A stretch of DNA of 64,000 bases from Paenirhodobacter enshiensis. GTDB taxonomy: Bacteria > Pseudomonadota > Alphaproteobacteria > Rhodobacterales > Rhodobacteraceae. The translations under genes and the position numbers were made by a program. Position 1 is the first letter of the stretch. Each line of letters starts with the position of its first letter. The stretch is from assembly GCF_000740785.1 (NCBI RefSeq), contig NZ_JFZB01000012.1, positions 62,001-126,000 on the forward strand. Reading direction: 5' to 3'. The notes under the pieces are model-generated. The model did not search any database. It had not been told where the DNA came from and saw only the letters and a program-made list of their open reading frames with translations. This document shows positions 1 through 8,636 of this stretch, piece after piece.

Positions 1-213
1 GTCGACCGCTGGGTCGCCGAGCTGATGGAGCGTTCGCCGACCGCGCTTGCGCTGGCCAAGGTGTCGTTCAATGCCGACAGCGAGGCGATCCGCGGCATTT
101 CGGCGATCGGGATGCGGGCGCTGAGCCTGTATTACGACACCGATGAAAGCAAAGAGGGCGGCATCGCGTTCCGCGAGAAGCGCCGGCCCGATTTCCGCCG
201 CTTCGGCAAATAG
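1..213 (+). CDS. badI: 2-ketocyclohexanecarboxyl-CoA hydrolase, C-terminal part
   Basis: The gene enters from the left edge and only its last 70 residues are visible. They end in a tail with a YYDTDESKEGG segment followed by EKRRPDFRRF, the typical end of the crotonase-fold BadI/MenB group. BadI hydrolytically opens the ring of 2-ketocyclohexanecarboxyl-CoA to give pimeloyl-CoA. The assignment rests mostly on context: the next two genes encode the matching dehydrogenase and CoA ligase of the cyclohexanecarboxylate route, and the pimeloyl-CoA beta-oxidation genes follow. MenB (naphthoyl-CoA synthase) is the main alternative, since the tail alone does not separate the two. No catalytic residues lie in the visible part. 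Confidence 0.72.
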   Translation, partial: VDRWVAELMERSPTALALAKVSFNADSEAIRGISAIGMRALSLYYDTDESKEGGIAFREKRRPDFRRFGK

Positions 214-300
214 CCCGCCGCTTCGCGCGGGAGGGACCGCCCCTTGGGAGGGGGGCCACCCGCCCGCGCGCCACGACGATCGCGATCAGGGAGGAGAGCG

Positions 301-1461
301 ATGTATCCGACGATTTTCGACACCGAGGAGCTGAGTGCGCTGCGCGCCACCGCGCGCCGCTTCGCCATCGGGAGACTGGCCCCGGGGGCACGGGCACGCG
401 AACAGGCCGGCGTCTTCGGCCGCGAGATTCTGGCCGAGATGGGCGGCCTCGGCCTCATCGCGCCGGAACTGCCCGAGGAGGTCGGCGGCCTCGGCGCCGG
501 GGCGCTGTATTCCGGCGTCATCATCGAGGAAATCGCGCGCGGCGATTTCAACATGGGCTATGTGAATGTCCTCGGCTCGCTGAACGGGCAGATCCTCGCA
601 CGGTTCGGCAACCCCGCGATCCGTGCGCACTGGCTGCCCGGACTGACCTCGGGGCAGCTGATGGTCGCCATCGCCCTGACCGAGCCGCGCGGCGGATCGG
701 ATGCGGCGAACCTCGGACTGCGGATGGAGCGGGCGGGCGATCACTATATCCTGAACGGCGAGAAGACCTCGATCTCGGCGGCCGATCAGGCGGCGGGCGC
801 TGTGGTCTTCGCCCGCACCGGCCGGGCCGAGGACCGCGCCCGCGGCATCTCGGCGATCTTCGTGCCGATGGACACGCCCGGGATCTCGACGACGCGGTTT
901 CACGACCTCGGCCAGCACGCGATCGGGCGCGGCTCGATCTTCTTCGACAATGTGCGGGTGCCGGCGGAAAATCTGCTCGGCGAAGAGGGCAAGGGCTTCG
1001 TGCAGGTGATGCAGGGGTTCGATTTTTCGCGCTCGCTGATCGGGCTGCAATGCCTTGGCACGGCGCGGCAATCGCTTGACGAGACCTGGGCCTACATCGG
1101 CGGGCGCAAGGCGTTCGGCAAGCCTCTGGCGGCGTTTCAGGGCATCACCCATCAGCTGGCGGATTTCGACACGAAGATCGAGGCGGCGCGGCTGATGTGC
1201 CTCAACGCGTTGTGGCTGAAGGACAGCGGCCTGCCCCATGTCGCCGAGGCGGCGATGGCGAAATGGTGGCCGCCGCTGCTGGCCTATGAGGCGATCCACG
1301 CCTGCCTGCTGATCCACGGCCATGCCGCCTATTCGACCGAGCTGCCGTTCGAACAGCGCCTGCGCGATGTGCTGGGCCTGCAGATCGGCGACGGCACGGC
1401 GCATATCATGAAGAACATCATCGCCCGCGAACGCGCGGGCCGCGACGCCGTATCCGGCTGA
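301..1461 (+). CDS. aliB: cyclohexanecarboxyl-CoA dehydrogenase (acyl-CoA dehydrogenase family)
   Basis: This is a 386-residue acyl-CoA dehydrogenase that should oxidise cyclohexanecarboxyl-CoA to cyclohex-1-ene-1-carboxyl-CoA, passing electrons through FAD to ETF. The ATG at 301 has a strong GGGAGGAG ribosome-binding site 5 bases upstream, so the longer in-frame extension from 244 is rejected. Family landmarks include an ALTEPRGGSD flavin/substrate segment near residue 125 and a V-R-VPAENLLG block. At the usual catalytic-base position (YEGT in most relatives) the protein has G-D-G-T at about 363-366, so the base would be Asp364. As I recall, cyclic acyl-CoA dehydrogenases of this group use aspartate, which fits AliB. 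It sits between badI and aliA in one operon. Substrate identity is inferred from context and this motif. Confidence 0.82.
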   Translation: MYPTIFDTEELSALRATARRFAIGRLAPGARAREQAGVFGREILAEMGGLGLIAPELPEEVGGLGAGALYSGVIIEEIARGDFNMGYVNVLGSLNGQILARFGNPAIRAHWLPGLTSGQLMVAIALTEPRGGSDAANLGLRMERAGDHYILNGEKTSISAADQAAGAVVFARTGRAEDRARGISAIFVPMDTPGISTTRFHDLGQHAIGRGSIFFDNVRVPAENLLGEEGKGFVQVMQGFDFSRSLIGLQCLGTARQSLDETWAYIGGRKAFGKPLAAFQGITHQLADFDTKIEAARLMCLNALWLKDSGLPHVAEAAMAKWWPPLLAYEAIHACLLIHGHAAYSTELPFEQRLRDVLGLQIGDGTAHIMKNIIARERAGRDAVSG

Positions 1462-1488
1462 GCGCGCACCGCGAAGAGGGAGGACCCC

Positions 1489-3147
1489 ATGCAATTCGAT
1501 GCCATCCTGATCGAACCGAGACGGGCCCGGATGCTGGCCGAAGGGCTGTGGCCGGGAAAGACGCTGCTCGATTACTTCGAGGCGGCGCTGCACCGCGCCC
1601 CGGACGCGCTGGCGCTGACCAGCATCGCCACCGCCACCGGCGCACGCCGTGACATGAGCTGGGCCGAGATCGACCGGCTGTCCTGGCGCGCCGCGGTGGG
1701 GCTGCATCGGCTCGGCCTCGGCAAGGACGACGTGCTGGCCTGTCAGCTGTCGAACAGCTGGGAGTTCGTGGTGCTTTACGTCGCCTGCCGCAAGCTCGGG
1801 ATCGTGTTCAATCCCGTCATGCCGATCTTTCGCGAACGCGAGCTGCGCTTCATGCTGCGCCACGGCGAGGCGCAGGCCTTCGTCGTGCCGCGTGAATTCC
1901 GCGGCTTCGATCACGAGGCAATGGCGGCCGGGCTGCGCGCCGATCTGCCCGATCTGCGCCACGTCATTGTTGCGGGGGGCACGGGCGCCGACAGTTTCGA
2001 CGCGCTGCTGATGGATCCGGCGCTCGATGCCGGGGTGGCGGCGCTCGGTCCGGTGTCGCGCCACGACCGGGGCGATGCCGATGACGTGTGCCAGCTGATC
2101 TATACCTCGGGCACGACCGGAGAGCCGAAGGGCGTGATGCACACCGCCAACACCATGTATTCGAACCTCGTCGCCTATGCCGACAGGTTGCACCTCGGGG
2201 CGTGGGACGTGGTGCTGATGGCCTCGCCGATGGCGCATCAGACCGGGTTCATGTACGGCTTTCTGATGCCCGTCATGCTCGGGGCGCGGATGGTGCTGAT
2301 GGACAGCTGGGACCGGCTGATGGCGGCGCGGCTGATCGCCTCGGAGGCCGTGACCTTCACCATGGCCTCGACCCCGTTCCTGATGGATCTGACCAATGCG
2401 GTCGAGGAAACCGGCGCCGACATGGCCTCACTGCGGATCTTCCTGTGTGCCGGCACCGCGATCCCGGGGCCGCTGGTCGAACGCGCGACCCGGGGCCTCG
2501 GGGCGAAGATCCTCTCGGCCTGGGGCATGACCGAGAATGGCGCGGTCACCGTCGTCGCGCCGGAAGATCCGCTCGAACGCTCGGTCCATTCGGACGGGTT
2601 CGCGCTGCGCGGCATGGAGGTGCAGGTGCGCGCCCCCGATGGCAGTCCCGCCCCGCCCGGCCACGAGGGCGAGCTTTACGTGCGCGGCTGCTCGAACTTC
2701 GGCGGCTACCTGAAACGGCCCGATCTGAATGCCACCGATGCCGGAGGCTGGTTCGACACCGGCGATATCGCGCGGATGGATGCACAGGGCTATATCCGGA
2801 TCTGCGGCCGCTCGAAGGACGTCATCATCCGCGGCGCCGAGAACATCCCGGTAATCGAGGTCGAGGCACTGCTGTACAAGCATCCCGCGGTGCTTCAGGT
2901 CGCCATCGTCGCTTATCCCGATGCCCGCCTCGGCGAACGCGCCTGCGCCTTCATCGTGCCGCGCGAGGGGACCGCGATCGACTTCGCCGCAATGACCGCC
3001 TTTCTCGACGGCCAGCAGCTTGCCCGGCAGTATTTCCCCGAACGGCTGGAGATCCGCAACGCCCTGCCCGCCACCGCTTCGGGCAAGATCCAGAAGTTCG
3101 CCCTGCGCAACGAGCTGCGTGCCGAATACGAAGCCCTGCAGGGCTGA
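1489..3147 (+). CDS. aliA: cyclohexanecarboxylate-CoA ligase, AMP-forming
   Basis: A 552-residue ANL-superfamily ligase that activates the carboxylic acid as acyl-AMP and transfers it to CoA. The order of motifs is complete: YTSGTTGEPKGV at about 205-216, SAWGMTENG near 343-351, WFDTGDIA near 421-428, and the C-terminal catalytic lysine in SGKIQK (Lys533). It lies 27 bases after aliB with GGGAGGA upstream of the ATG. Length and neighbours match AliA of Rhodopseudomonas palustris, the entry enzyme for cyclohexanecarboxylate. Close relatives activate benzoate or medium-chain acids, so the exact substrate is inferred from the adjoining ring-oxidation genes. Confidence 0.8.
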   Translation: MQFDAILIEPRRARMLAEGLWPGKTLLDYFEAALHRAPDALALTSIATATGARRDMSWAEIDRLSWRAAVGLHRLGLGKDDVLACQLSNSWEFVVLYVACRKLGIVFNPVMPIFRERELRFMLRHGEAQAFVVPREFRGFDHEAMAAGLRADLPDLRHVIVAGGTGADSFDALLMDPALDAGVAALGPVSRHDRGDADDVCQLIYTSGTTGEPKGVMHTANTMYSNLVAYADRLHLGAWDVVLMASPMAHQTGFMYGFLMPVMLGARMVLMDSWDRLMAARLIASEAVTFTMASTPFLMDLTNAVEETGADMASLRIFLCAGTAIPGPLVERATRGLGAKILSAWGMTENGAVTVVAPEDPLERSVHSDGFALRGMEVQVRAPDGSPAPPGHEGELYVRGCSNFGGYLKRPDLNATDAGGWFDTGDIARMDAQGYIRICGRSKDVIIRGAENIPVIEVEALLYKHPAVLQVAIVAYPDARLGERACAFIVPREGTAIDFAAMTAFLDGQQLARQYFPERLEIRNALPATASGKIQKFALRNELRAEYEALQG

Positions 3148-3187
3148 GGCGGGCGAAACCTTCGCCTCCGGGGGCGTGTCCTTTATG

Positions 3188-3202
3188 TTCCGGTCAGCGG
3201 AA
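3188..3202. promoter_or_regulatory. candidate IclR-family operator upstream of the IclR gene
   Basis: TTCCG and CGGAA form a perfect 5-base inverted repeat around a 5-base spacer (GTCAG), 72 bases before the start of the IclR regulator. IclR-family proteins commonly bind short palindromes of this form and repress their own genes. A related TTCCG half-site palindrome lies upstream of pimF. Binding is inferred from pattern and position only. Confidence 0.4.
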
Positions 3203-3273
3203 AAGTGTTTCGCATTCTTGCCGTCTGACCGGACCGGATGCTATCTCCGGCTTGACCCAACCGGAGACATGTC

Positions 3274-4065
3274 ATGCGCCCGCGCAAATCCCTCGACAGC
3301 GAAGAGGGGCCGAACAGCGCCTTCGTCAGCGCCCTCGCGCGCGGGCTCGATATTCTGGGCGCTTTCCGGCGCGGTGAAAGCTCGCTGGGAAACAAGGACC
3401 TGGCCGAGCGAACGGGGCTGAGCAAATCGACCGTCTCGCGGCTGACCTATACGTTGCAGCGCACCGGACATCTGTCTTACGACCCGCTGACCTCGCGCTA
3501 CAGTCTGGCGCCGCCGGTGCTGTCTTTGGGGTTTTCCTGTCTTTCGGGGATGAGCGTTCTGGCGCTGGCCAGACCGAAGATCGAGGCGCTGGCGAACGAG
3601 ATCGGCGCCCCCGTCGCCATCGCCGGGCGCGACCGGACCTCGATGGTCTATCTCGAATGCGCCAAGGGCAGCAATGCGGTCATTCTGGCGATCGAGGTGG
3701 GGGTGCATATCAAACTCGCAACCTCGGCGCTCGGTCGGGCCTATATCGCCGCTCAGTCCGAACGTCAGCGCGAGGAGATCTTCGCCGCTCTCGCCGATCA
3801 CGAAGCCGAGCGCTGGCCCGAAATCCGCCAGGGCATCGACACCGAGATCGCCCGTTACCGCGAGCTGGGCTACTGCCTGTCGCTGCGCGACTGGAAGCCC
3901 GACGTGAATTCGGTTGCCGTGCCTTATATCCCGGGCGATGGCGGGCCGGTTCTGGCGTTCAACTGCGGCGGCCCGTCGCAGATCCTGACCGAGGAGCGGA
4001 TCCGCGACGAGGTCGGCCCGAAGCTGATCGCGCTGGTGCGCGATCTGAACCGGATCACCCGCTGA
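3274..4065 (+). CDS. IclR-family transcriptional regulator of the alicyclic acid genes
   Basis: A 263-residue IclR-type regulator with an N-terminal winged helix-turn-helix (about residues 15-75, with the recognition segment around KSTVSRLTYTL) and a C-terminal ligand-binding domain. It follows aliA in the same direction, separated by about 125 bases that hold a TTCCG-N5-CGGAA palindrome, so it probably has its own autoregulated promoter. R. palustris controls its benzoate/cyclohexanecarboxylate genes with a MarR-type protein (BadR), so an IclR protein here would be a different regulatory solution. The effector is likely a CoA thioester or the free acid, which is inference. It is convergent with the CoA-transferase gene, with only 9 bases between them. 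Confidence 0.85.
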   Translation: MRPRKSLDSEEGPNSAFVSALARGLDILGAFRRGESSLGNKDLAERTGLSKSTVSRLTYTLQRTGHLSYDPLTSRYSLAPPVLSLGFSCLSGMSVLALARPKIEALANEIGAPVAIAGRDRTSMVYLECAKGSNAVILAIEVGVHIKLATSALGRAYIAAQSERQREEIFAALADHEAERWPEIRQGIDTEIARYRELGYCLSLRDWKPDVNSVAVPYIPGDGGPVLAFNCGGPSQILTEERIRDEVGPKLIALVRDLNRITR

Positions 4066-4074
4066 GCCTACCTT

Positions 4075-5259
4075 CTACCCGTCGCGGCCGAGCTTCTCGC
4101 GCAGCACCTCGGCGGTGTGCTGGCCCACGGTGGGCGGCGCGCGGTCGTAGCTGACGGGCGACTCCGACAGCCGCAGCGGGCTTGCGCCGACCGGCAGCTC
4201 TGCGGCCAGCGGATGGGCGACGGTGCGTTTCATCCCGCGATGGCGGACCTGGGGTTCGTCGAACACCTTGTCGATGGTATTGATCTGGCCACAAGGCACG
4301 ACACAGGCTTCGAGCGTCGCCTGCAACGCGGCCGAGGGGTGCTTCACCGTCTCGGCCTCGATCATCGGGATCAGCTCGGCGCGGTTGGCGACGCGGGCGG
4401 CATTGGTGACATAGCGCGCATCGCTGCCCCATTCGGGATGGCCGAGCGCGGCCGCCAGCCGGGCGAACTGGCCGTCATTGCCGACCGCGATTACCAGATG
4501 GCCATCGGCGGTCGGGAAACTCTGATAGGGCACGATCGTCGCGTGGCCGTTGCCAAGCCGGCCCGGCACCTTGCCTGACAGGAAATAGGACGCGGCGTGG
4601 TTCGACAGCATCGCCACCTGGGTATCCAGAAGCGCCATGTCGATATACTGCCCGCGCCCGGTGCGTTCGCGCTGATGCAGCGCGCCGAGGATACCGATCG
4701 TCGCATAAAGCCCGGTCGTCAGATCGGCGAGGGCGATCCCCGCCTTCTGCGGCCCGCTGCCGGGCAGGCCATCGCGTTCGCCGGTGATGCTCATCATCCC
4801 GCCCATCGCCTGGATCATGAAATCATAGCCCGCCTTGCCGGCGAGCGGACCGTCCTGCCCGAAGCCGGTGATCGAGCAATAGATCAGCCGCGGGTTGATC
4901 TGCGACAGGCTGGCGTAATCGAGACCGTATTTCTTCAGCCCGCCGACCTTGTAATTCTCGACCAGCACATCGGCCCTGGCGGCAAGCGCGCGGATCGTCT
5001 CCTGTCCCTCGGGCGTCGCGATATCGAGCGCGATGGAGCGCTTGTTGCGGTTGGCGCACAGGAAATAGCTGGCATCTCCGATGGCGCCGGTTTCGGGATC
5101 GGTCAGGAAGGGCGGGCCCCAGCCGCGGGTGTCGTCACCGCGCCCGGGCCGTTCCACCTTGACCACATCCGCCCCGAGGTCGCCCAGGATCTGCGTCGCC
5201 CAGGGGCCGGCCAGAACCCGGCTCAGATCCAGAACGAAAATGTCGTCGAGTGCCTTCAT
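4075..5259 (-). CDS. CaiB/BaiF family (class III) CoA-transferase
   Basis: A 394-residue formyl-CoA-transferase-fold enzyme that moves CoA between carboxylic acids. The start is placed at 5259, preceded by AGGAGGAG, rather than 21 bases upstream. The N-terminus has the family signature LDLSRVLAGPWATQ and ADVVKVE. The catalytic aspartate is likely in the MALLDTQ segment near residue 175. It is divergent from the pim operon and encoded with a PaaI-like thioesterase. Homologues include human SUGCT (succinyl-CoA:glutarate CoA-transferase) and L-carnitine CoA-transferases. Since pimA is absent here, it may charge a dicarboxylate such as pimelate or glutarate, but no residue proves the substrate. 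Confidence 0.85.
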   Translation of the reverse strand: MKALDDIFVLDLSRVLAGPWATQILGDLGADVVKVERPGRGDDTRGWGPPFLTDPETGAIGDASYFLCANRNKRSIALDIATPEGQETIRALAARADVLVENYKVGGLKKYGLDYASLSQINPRLIYCSITGFGQDGPLAGKAGYDFMIQAMGGMMSITGERDGLPGSGPQKAGIALADLTTGLYATIGILGALHQRERTGRGQYIDMALLDTQVAMLSNHAASYFLSGKVPGRLGNGHATIVPYQSFPTADGHLVIAVGNDGQFARLAAALGHPEWGSDARYVTNAARVANRAELIPMIEAETVKHPSAALQATLEACVVPCGQINTIDKVFDEPQVRHRGMKRTVAHPLAAELPVGASPLRLSESPVSYDRAPPTVGQHTAEVLREKLGRDG

Positions 5260-5289
5260 GCAATGCTCCTCCTCATGCACGAACGGGGC

Positions 5290-5754
5290 TCAGCGCGCCC
5301 CGGTGCCGTCTCCGGCCGTGTCTTCGGTGCCGGGGCTGGCGCGGTAGCGGAAGCTGCCCTCGCCCATCCCGATCAGCCGCCCGGCCGCATCCGTCACCTC
5401 GGCCGAGCAAAATACGATCCGCCGCCCGCCGCCGCGCAGACGGGCCGTCGCGCGCACCCGTCCCCCGGCGGCCTGCCCGGCAAACGAGACCGCGAGCGAT
5501 AACGTGACACACAGCCGCGGCGGCGCCCCTTCGGGCGCCCAGGTGGCGGCCAGCCCACAGGCGGTGTCGATCAACGTCGCCAGCGCGCCGCCATGCAGCA
5601 CCCCCGCGCGGTTCATGTGCCGTTCGTCGAGATCCATCTCCAGCACCGCATGGCCCTCTCGCCACTCGGCGGTGCGATAGCCGAGAAGCCGGCGAAAGCC
5701 GGTGGCCGCCGCCGGGTCCTCGGCCGGGCCGGGCTCAGGTATTTGCTGTGTCAT
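5290..5754 (-). CDS. PaaI-like hotdog-fold acyl-CoA thioesterase
   Basis: A 154-residue hotdog protein with the HMNRAGVLHGGALATLIDTACG helix, where HGG-x8-D is the usual active-site pattern of PaaI-type thioesterases. It would hydrolyse acyl-CoA esters and could release CoA from stalled ring or dicarboxyl intermediates. The ATG at 5754 is chosen because GGGAGGA stands 6 bases before it; an ATG 21 bases further upstream has no such site. It lies 30 bases upstream of the CoA-transferase gene in the same direction, so the two are probably cotranscribed. The C-terminus is unusually rich in Gly, Thr and Asp and looks disordered. Confidence 0.85.
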   Translation of the reverse strand: MTQQIPEPGPAEDPAAATGFRRLLGYRTAEWREGHAVLEMDLDERHMNRAGVLHGGALATLIDTACGLAATWAPEGAPPRLCVTLSLAVSFAGQAAGGRVRATARLRGGGRRIVFCSAEVTDAAGRLIGMGEGSFRYRASPGTEDTAGDGTGAR

Positions 5755-6109
5755 GACGGTCCTCCCGGGCGACATTCAGATCGTTCAGCCGGTCCGGTTC
5801 GACACCGCCGGCGGGTCCGGATGGCATCGCACCCCGTCTGCCCTCTCCGCCCCAGCCTTCCCGGGCGGGATTCGCGACCTCTCCGGCGGACCGGCTCCCC
5901 CCGATACCGCCTGCGTTTTGGGGCGGGTCAATGATGCCAGACTCAATCCCTGCGACGGCGGCGAACCCGCCTGCCGAAAGGCGTTCGGCAACCGCTGCGA
6001 CAGTCCCGGCGGCGGGCGCGATCCCGGATCCGAACGGCAGCTCTCGTGCCTCGGCCGCAGTCAGCGCTGCGGCAAGCGCAAGCCACGATGCGGCCAGAAG
6101 ACTCCTCAC
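5735..6109 (-). CDS. doubtful small exported protein
   Basis: This reading frame would begin at a GTG preceded by GGGAGGAAAG and opens with a convincing signal peptide (MRSLLAASWLALAAALTAAEA). The remaining 100 or so residues are low-complexity Gly/Ala/Pro-rich and match nothing I recognise. The 3' end overlaps the start of the thioesterase gene by 20 bases in another frame. It could be a small lipoprotein-like or secreted protein, or the decayed front end of a lost periplasmic binding protein whose remainder is now read in the wrong frame. I cannot tell these apart. Confidence 0.25.
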   Translation of the reverse strand: MRSLLAASWLALAAALTAAEARELPFGSGIAPAAGTVAAVAERLSAGGFAAVAGIESGIIDPPQNAGGIGGSRSAGEVANPAREGWGGEGRRGAMPSGPAGGVEPDRLNDLNVAREDRHDTANT

Positions 6110-6274
6110 GCTTCTTTCCTCCCTGTCGCGATGCGCGCGCCGGCTCCCGCCTGGTCAGGCCGGGCCGCGGGCGCGGGCTCCCATCCCGCACCGGCCGGTG
6201 AGCACGCACGCCCTCTGCTGTCGTCCGAAGACGTCCCTGTTCCTGCATGGCACGAGCGCGGCGCGGCTGTCAAT

Positions 6275-6306
6275 AATGCGGAATAAAATCTCGCATAACG
6301 GAATAT
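6275..6306. promoter_or_regulatory. paired CGGAATA half-sites upstream of pimF
   Basis: AATGCGGAATA (6275-6285) and CATAACGGAATAT (6294-6306) carry the same CGGAATA core about 20 bases apart. The second is the inverted form of ATATTCCGCTATG at 6437-6449 (12 of 13 bases match), so the two elements face each other across the promoter. This arrangement suggests a distal operator that could form a loop with the proximal one. The likely binder is the IclR-family regulator at 3274-4065. Confidence 0.4.
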
Positions 6307-6390
6307 TCAGTCGTGCATCGACGACGACGGCGGGTCTGCGATGACGGTCCGTCACGCAGGCGGACAGGCGGCGAGCGAACATTTTTCCGT

Positions 6391-6420
6391 TTGACAGACG
6401 ATGCGATTGCCGCATCTAAT
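6391..6420 (+). promoter_or_regulatory. sigma-70-type promoter of the pim operon
   Basis: TTGACA at 6391-6396 and TCTAAT at 6415-6420 are separated by 18 bases, matching the consensus at 6/6 and 5/6. Transcription would begin near 6427, about 47 bases before the pimF start codon and just ahead of the palindrome at 6437-6457. This placement suggests repression by blocking early elongation or clearance. Confidence 0.6.
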
Positions 6421-6436
6421 TCCACTATACGAGCAT

Positions 6437-6457
6437 ATATTCCGCTATGTGGGATAT
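6437..6457. promoter_or_regulatory. proximal IclR-type palindrome between promoter and pimF
   Basis: ATATTCCGC and GTGGGATAT flank a TAT centre; the arms match at 7 of 9 positions. The TTCCG core is the same as in the palindrome before the IclR gene. It lies immediately downstream of the predicted transcription start, a classic repressor position. Confidence 0.42.
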
Positions 6458-6473
6458 TGTGGGGGGGAGAGAC

Positions 6474-8636
6474 ATGGCAAAGCAAACAGGCGGCGTCGCG
6501 ATGGCACCCGATTCTGCAATCGATGTGCCGCGGGACGACAAAACCGGTCCCGTCGGATATGACGTCCGCGACGGCGTGGCCGTGCTGACGCTGGATGCGC
6601 CGCCGGTCAATGCTCTGTCGGCTGCATTGCGCGCGGCATTGCGCGCGGCGCTGGCCCGGGCCAACGCCGATCCGGCGGTGCGCGCCGTCGTCGTCACCGG
6701 GGCGGGGAAGCTGTTCAGCGCGGGTGCCGACATCACCGAATTCGGCAAACCGGCGCGCGATCCCGCGCTGCCCGAGGTTCTGGCGGCGATCGAAGCCTCG
6801 GCGAAGCCGGTGGTCGCGGCGGTGACCGGTGCGGCGCTTGGCGGCGGCTGCGAACTCACACTCGCCTGTCATGCCCGCGTCGCCGGCCGGCGCGCGTCCT
6901 TCGGTCTGCCAGAGGTGCGTCTCGGCCTGATCCCGGGGGCCGGCGGAACGCAGCGGCTGCCGCGGCTGATCGGTCCGGTCGCGGCTTTCGAGACGATGCT
7001 GAGCGGGCGCAGCCTCGATGCCGGGGCGGCCAAAACGGCGGGCCTCGCCGAGGCGGTGGCCGACGATCCGCTGCCGCGCGCCTGCGCCCTTGCCCGCGAT
7101 CTGGCGGCGGCCGGCACCTGGCCCGTCACCTCCGCCCACCCCGTCGCGGCGGACGCCGGGACCCGCGCGGCGCTGTCGCGCGCGACCGAAGAGGCGATGC
7201 GCCGTCACGGCGCGCTGAGCAATACCGCCGCGCTGATCCGCGCGACCGAGGCCGCGCTCGCCCTGCCCTTCGCCGAGGGCCTCGCGCTTGAACGTGCCGA
7301 ATTCGCGGCGCTGATCTCATCGCCGCAGGCGCGGGCGCTGCGCCATGTGTTCTTCGCAGAGCGTCAGGCGGCGAAAGTGCCGGGGCTCGACGCCGCGACG
7401 CCCACGCGCCCGGTCGCGCGCGTCGCGGTGATCGGCGCGGGCACGATGGGCGGCGGCATCGCCACCGCTTTCGCCAATGCCGGCATCGCCGTCACGCTGA
7501 TCGAGACCTCGGACGAGCTGCTCAGCCGCGGGATCGAGCGGATCCGGGCGGGCTACGCGACCTCGGTCCGGCGCGGCTCGGTCTCCGAGAACAGCGCCGA
7601 AGCGGCGCTGGCGCAGATTTCCGGCGCGGTCGGGCTTCAGGCCGTCGCCGGTGCCGATCTGGTGATCGAGGCCGCTTTCGAGGACATGGCGGTCAAGCGC
7701 GCGATCTTCGCCGAGATCGGCCGCGCCGCCGGCCCCGGTGCGATCCTCGCGACCAATACCTCTTATCTCGATGTCGACGAGATCGCCGCCGCCTCGGGCC
7801 GGGCGGGCGATGTGCTGGGGCTGCATTTCTTCTCGCCGGCCAATGTGATGCGTCTGCTGGAGGTGGTGCGCGGCGGCGCGACCCGGCCCGAGGTTCTGGC
7901 GACCGCGATGGCGCTCGCGAAGCGGATCGGCAAGCTCGCGGTGGTGTCGGGGGTGGGCTTCGGCTTCATCGGCAACCGGATGCTGGCCGCGCGCACCCGC
8001 GCCGCCGAGCGGCTGCTGCTCGCCGGCAACCCGCCCGGTCGGATCGACGCGGCGGTGACCGGCTTCGGCTTCCGGATGGGGTCTTTCGCGATGACGGATC
8101 TGGCCGGGCTCGATATCGGGTGGCGCGCGCGCAAGGCGTTCGGCGGCTTCGCCCCGGTGGCGGACCGGCTGGCCGAAATGGGGCGGCTCGGCCAGAAGAC
8201 CGGGCGCGGCTTCTATCTTTACCCTGAGGGCGCACGCACCGGCACCGCGGATCCGGAGGTCGCCGATCTGGCCATGACCCTCGGCCGCGAGCTGGGCATC
8301 GCACCCGAAACGCTCGACGCGGCCGCGATGACCGAACGGCTGTTCCTGCCGATGGTGAACGAGGCGGCGCGGATCCTCGACGAGGGGATCGCGGCGCGGG
8401 CCTCGGATATCGATCTCGTGTGGATCAACGGTTACGGCTGGCCGGTCTGGACCGGGGGGCCGATGGCCTGGGCTGACGACATCGGGCTGCGCACGGTGGT
8501 GGCGAAGCTCGACGCGCAGGCGCGGCAGCTGAACCTGCCGGAACTTGCCCCTGCGCCGCTGTTGCGCCGCCTCGCGGCCGAGGGCCGGGGCTTCGCCGGT
8601 TTCGACGCCGAACGCCGTGCGGAGGGTCGCGCATGA
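6474..8636 (+). CDS. pimF: bifunctional enoyl-CoA hydratase/3-hydroxyacyl-CoA dehydrogenase of pimeloyl-CoA beta-oxidation
   Basis: A FadB/FadJ-type fusion of about 720 residues. The crotonase domain comes first, with the two acidic residues in [11 protein letters not shown] (Glu127) and [11 protein letters not shown] (Glu147). The NAD-dependent dehydrogenase follows, with GAGTMGGG at about 321-328 and the catalytic His451 in LHFFSP. The ATG at 6474 is preceded by GGGGGGAGAG. An in-frame ATG at 6447 overlaps the operator and is less likely. It hydrates the 2-enoyl-CoA of dicarboxylic chains and oxidises the hydroxyl group. Operon order (pimF, thiolase, two dehydrogenases) matches the R. palustris pimFABCDE operon without pimA. 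It could also serve general fatty-acid oxidation. Confidence 0.82.
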   Translation: MAKQTGGVAMAPDSAIDVPRDDKTGPVGYDVRDGVAVLTLDAPPVNALSAALRAALRAALARANADPAVRAVVVTGAGKLFSAGADITEFGKPARDPALPEVLAAIEASAKPVVAAVTGAALGGGCELTLACHARVAGRRASFGLPEVRLGLIPGAGGTQRLPRLIGPVAAFETMLSGRSLDAGAAKTAGLAEAVADDPLPRACALARDLAAAGTWPVTSAHPVAADAGTRAALSRATEEAMRRHGALSNTAALIRATEAALALPFAEGLALERAEFAALISSPQARALRHVFFAERQAAKVPGLDAATPTRPVARVAVIGAGTMGGGIATAFANAGIAVTLIETSDELLSRGIERIRAGYATSVRRGSVSENSAEAALAQISGAVGLQAVAGADLVIEAAFEDMAVKRAIFAEIGRAAGPGAILATNTSYLDVDEIAAASGRAGDVLGLHFFSPANVMRLLEVVRGGATRPEVLATAMALAKRIGKLAVVSGVGFGFIGNRMLAARTRAAERLLLAGNPPGRIDAAVTGFGFRMGSFAMTDLAGLDIGWRARKAFGGFAPVADRLAEMGRLGQKTGRGFYLYPEGARTGTADPEVADLAMTLGRELGIAPETLDAAAMTERLFLPMVNEAARILDEGIAARASDIDLVWINGYGWPVWTGGPMAWADDIGLRTVVAKLDAQARQLNLPELAPAPLLRRLAAEGRGFAGFDAERRAEGRA

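Larger units (their letters stand above)
5755..6473. other. pim operon upstream region (about 700 bases)
   Basis: The left part (5755-6110) holds only the doubtful exported ORF on the minus strand. The right part (about 6260-6473) is noticeably more AT-rich than its surroundings. It holds a good sigma-70 promoter and several TTCCG/CGGAA half-sites facing pimF, described separately. No RNA gene is apparent. Confidence 0.5.

Noticed and set aside
286-2238. A 650-codon minus-strand frame over aliB and aliA
   Set aside because: Repetitive His/Arg/Gln composition with no domain; both real genes are on the plus strand with strong motifs and ribosome-binding sites.
3152-3166. Possible terminator hairpin (GGCGAA/TTCGCC) after aliA
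   Set aside because: The stem is only 6 bases with a 3-base loop and no T tract. It is too weak to call.
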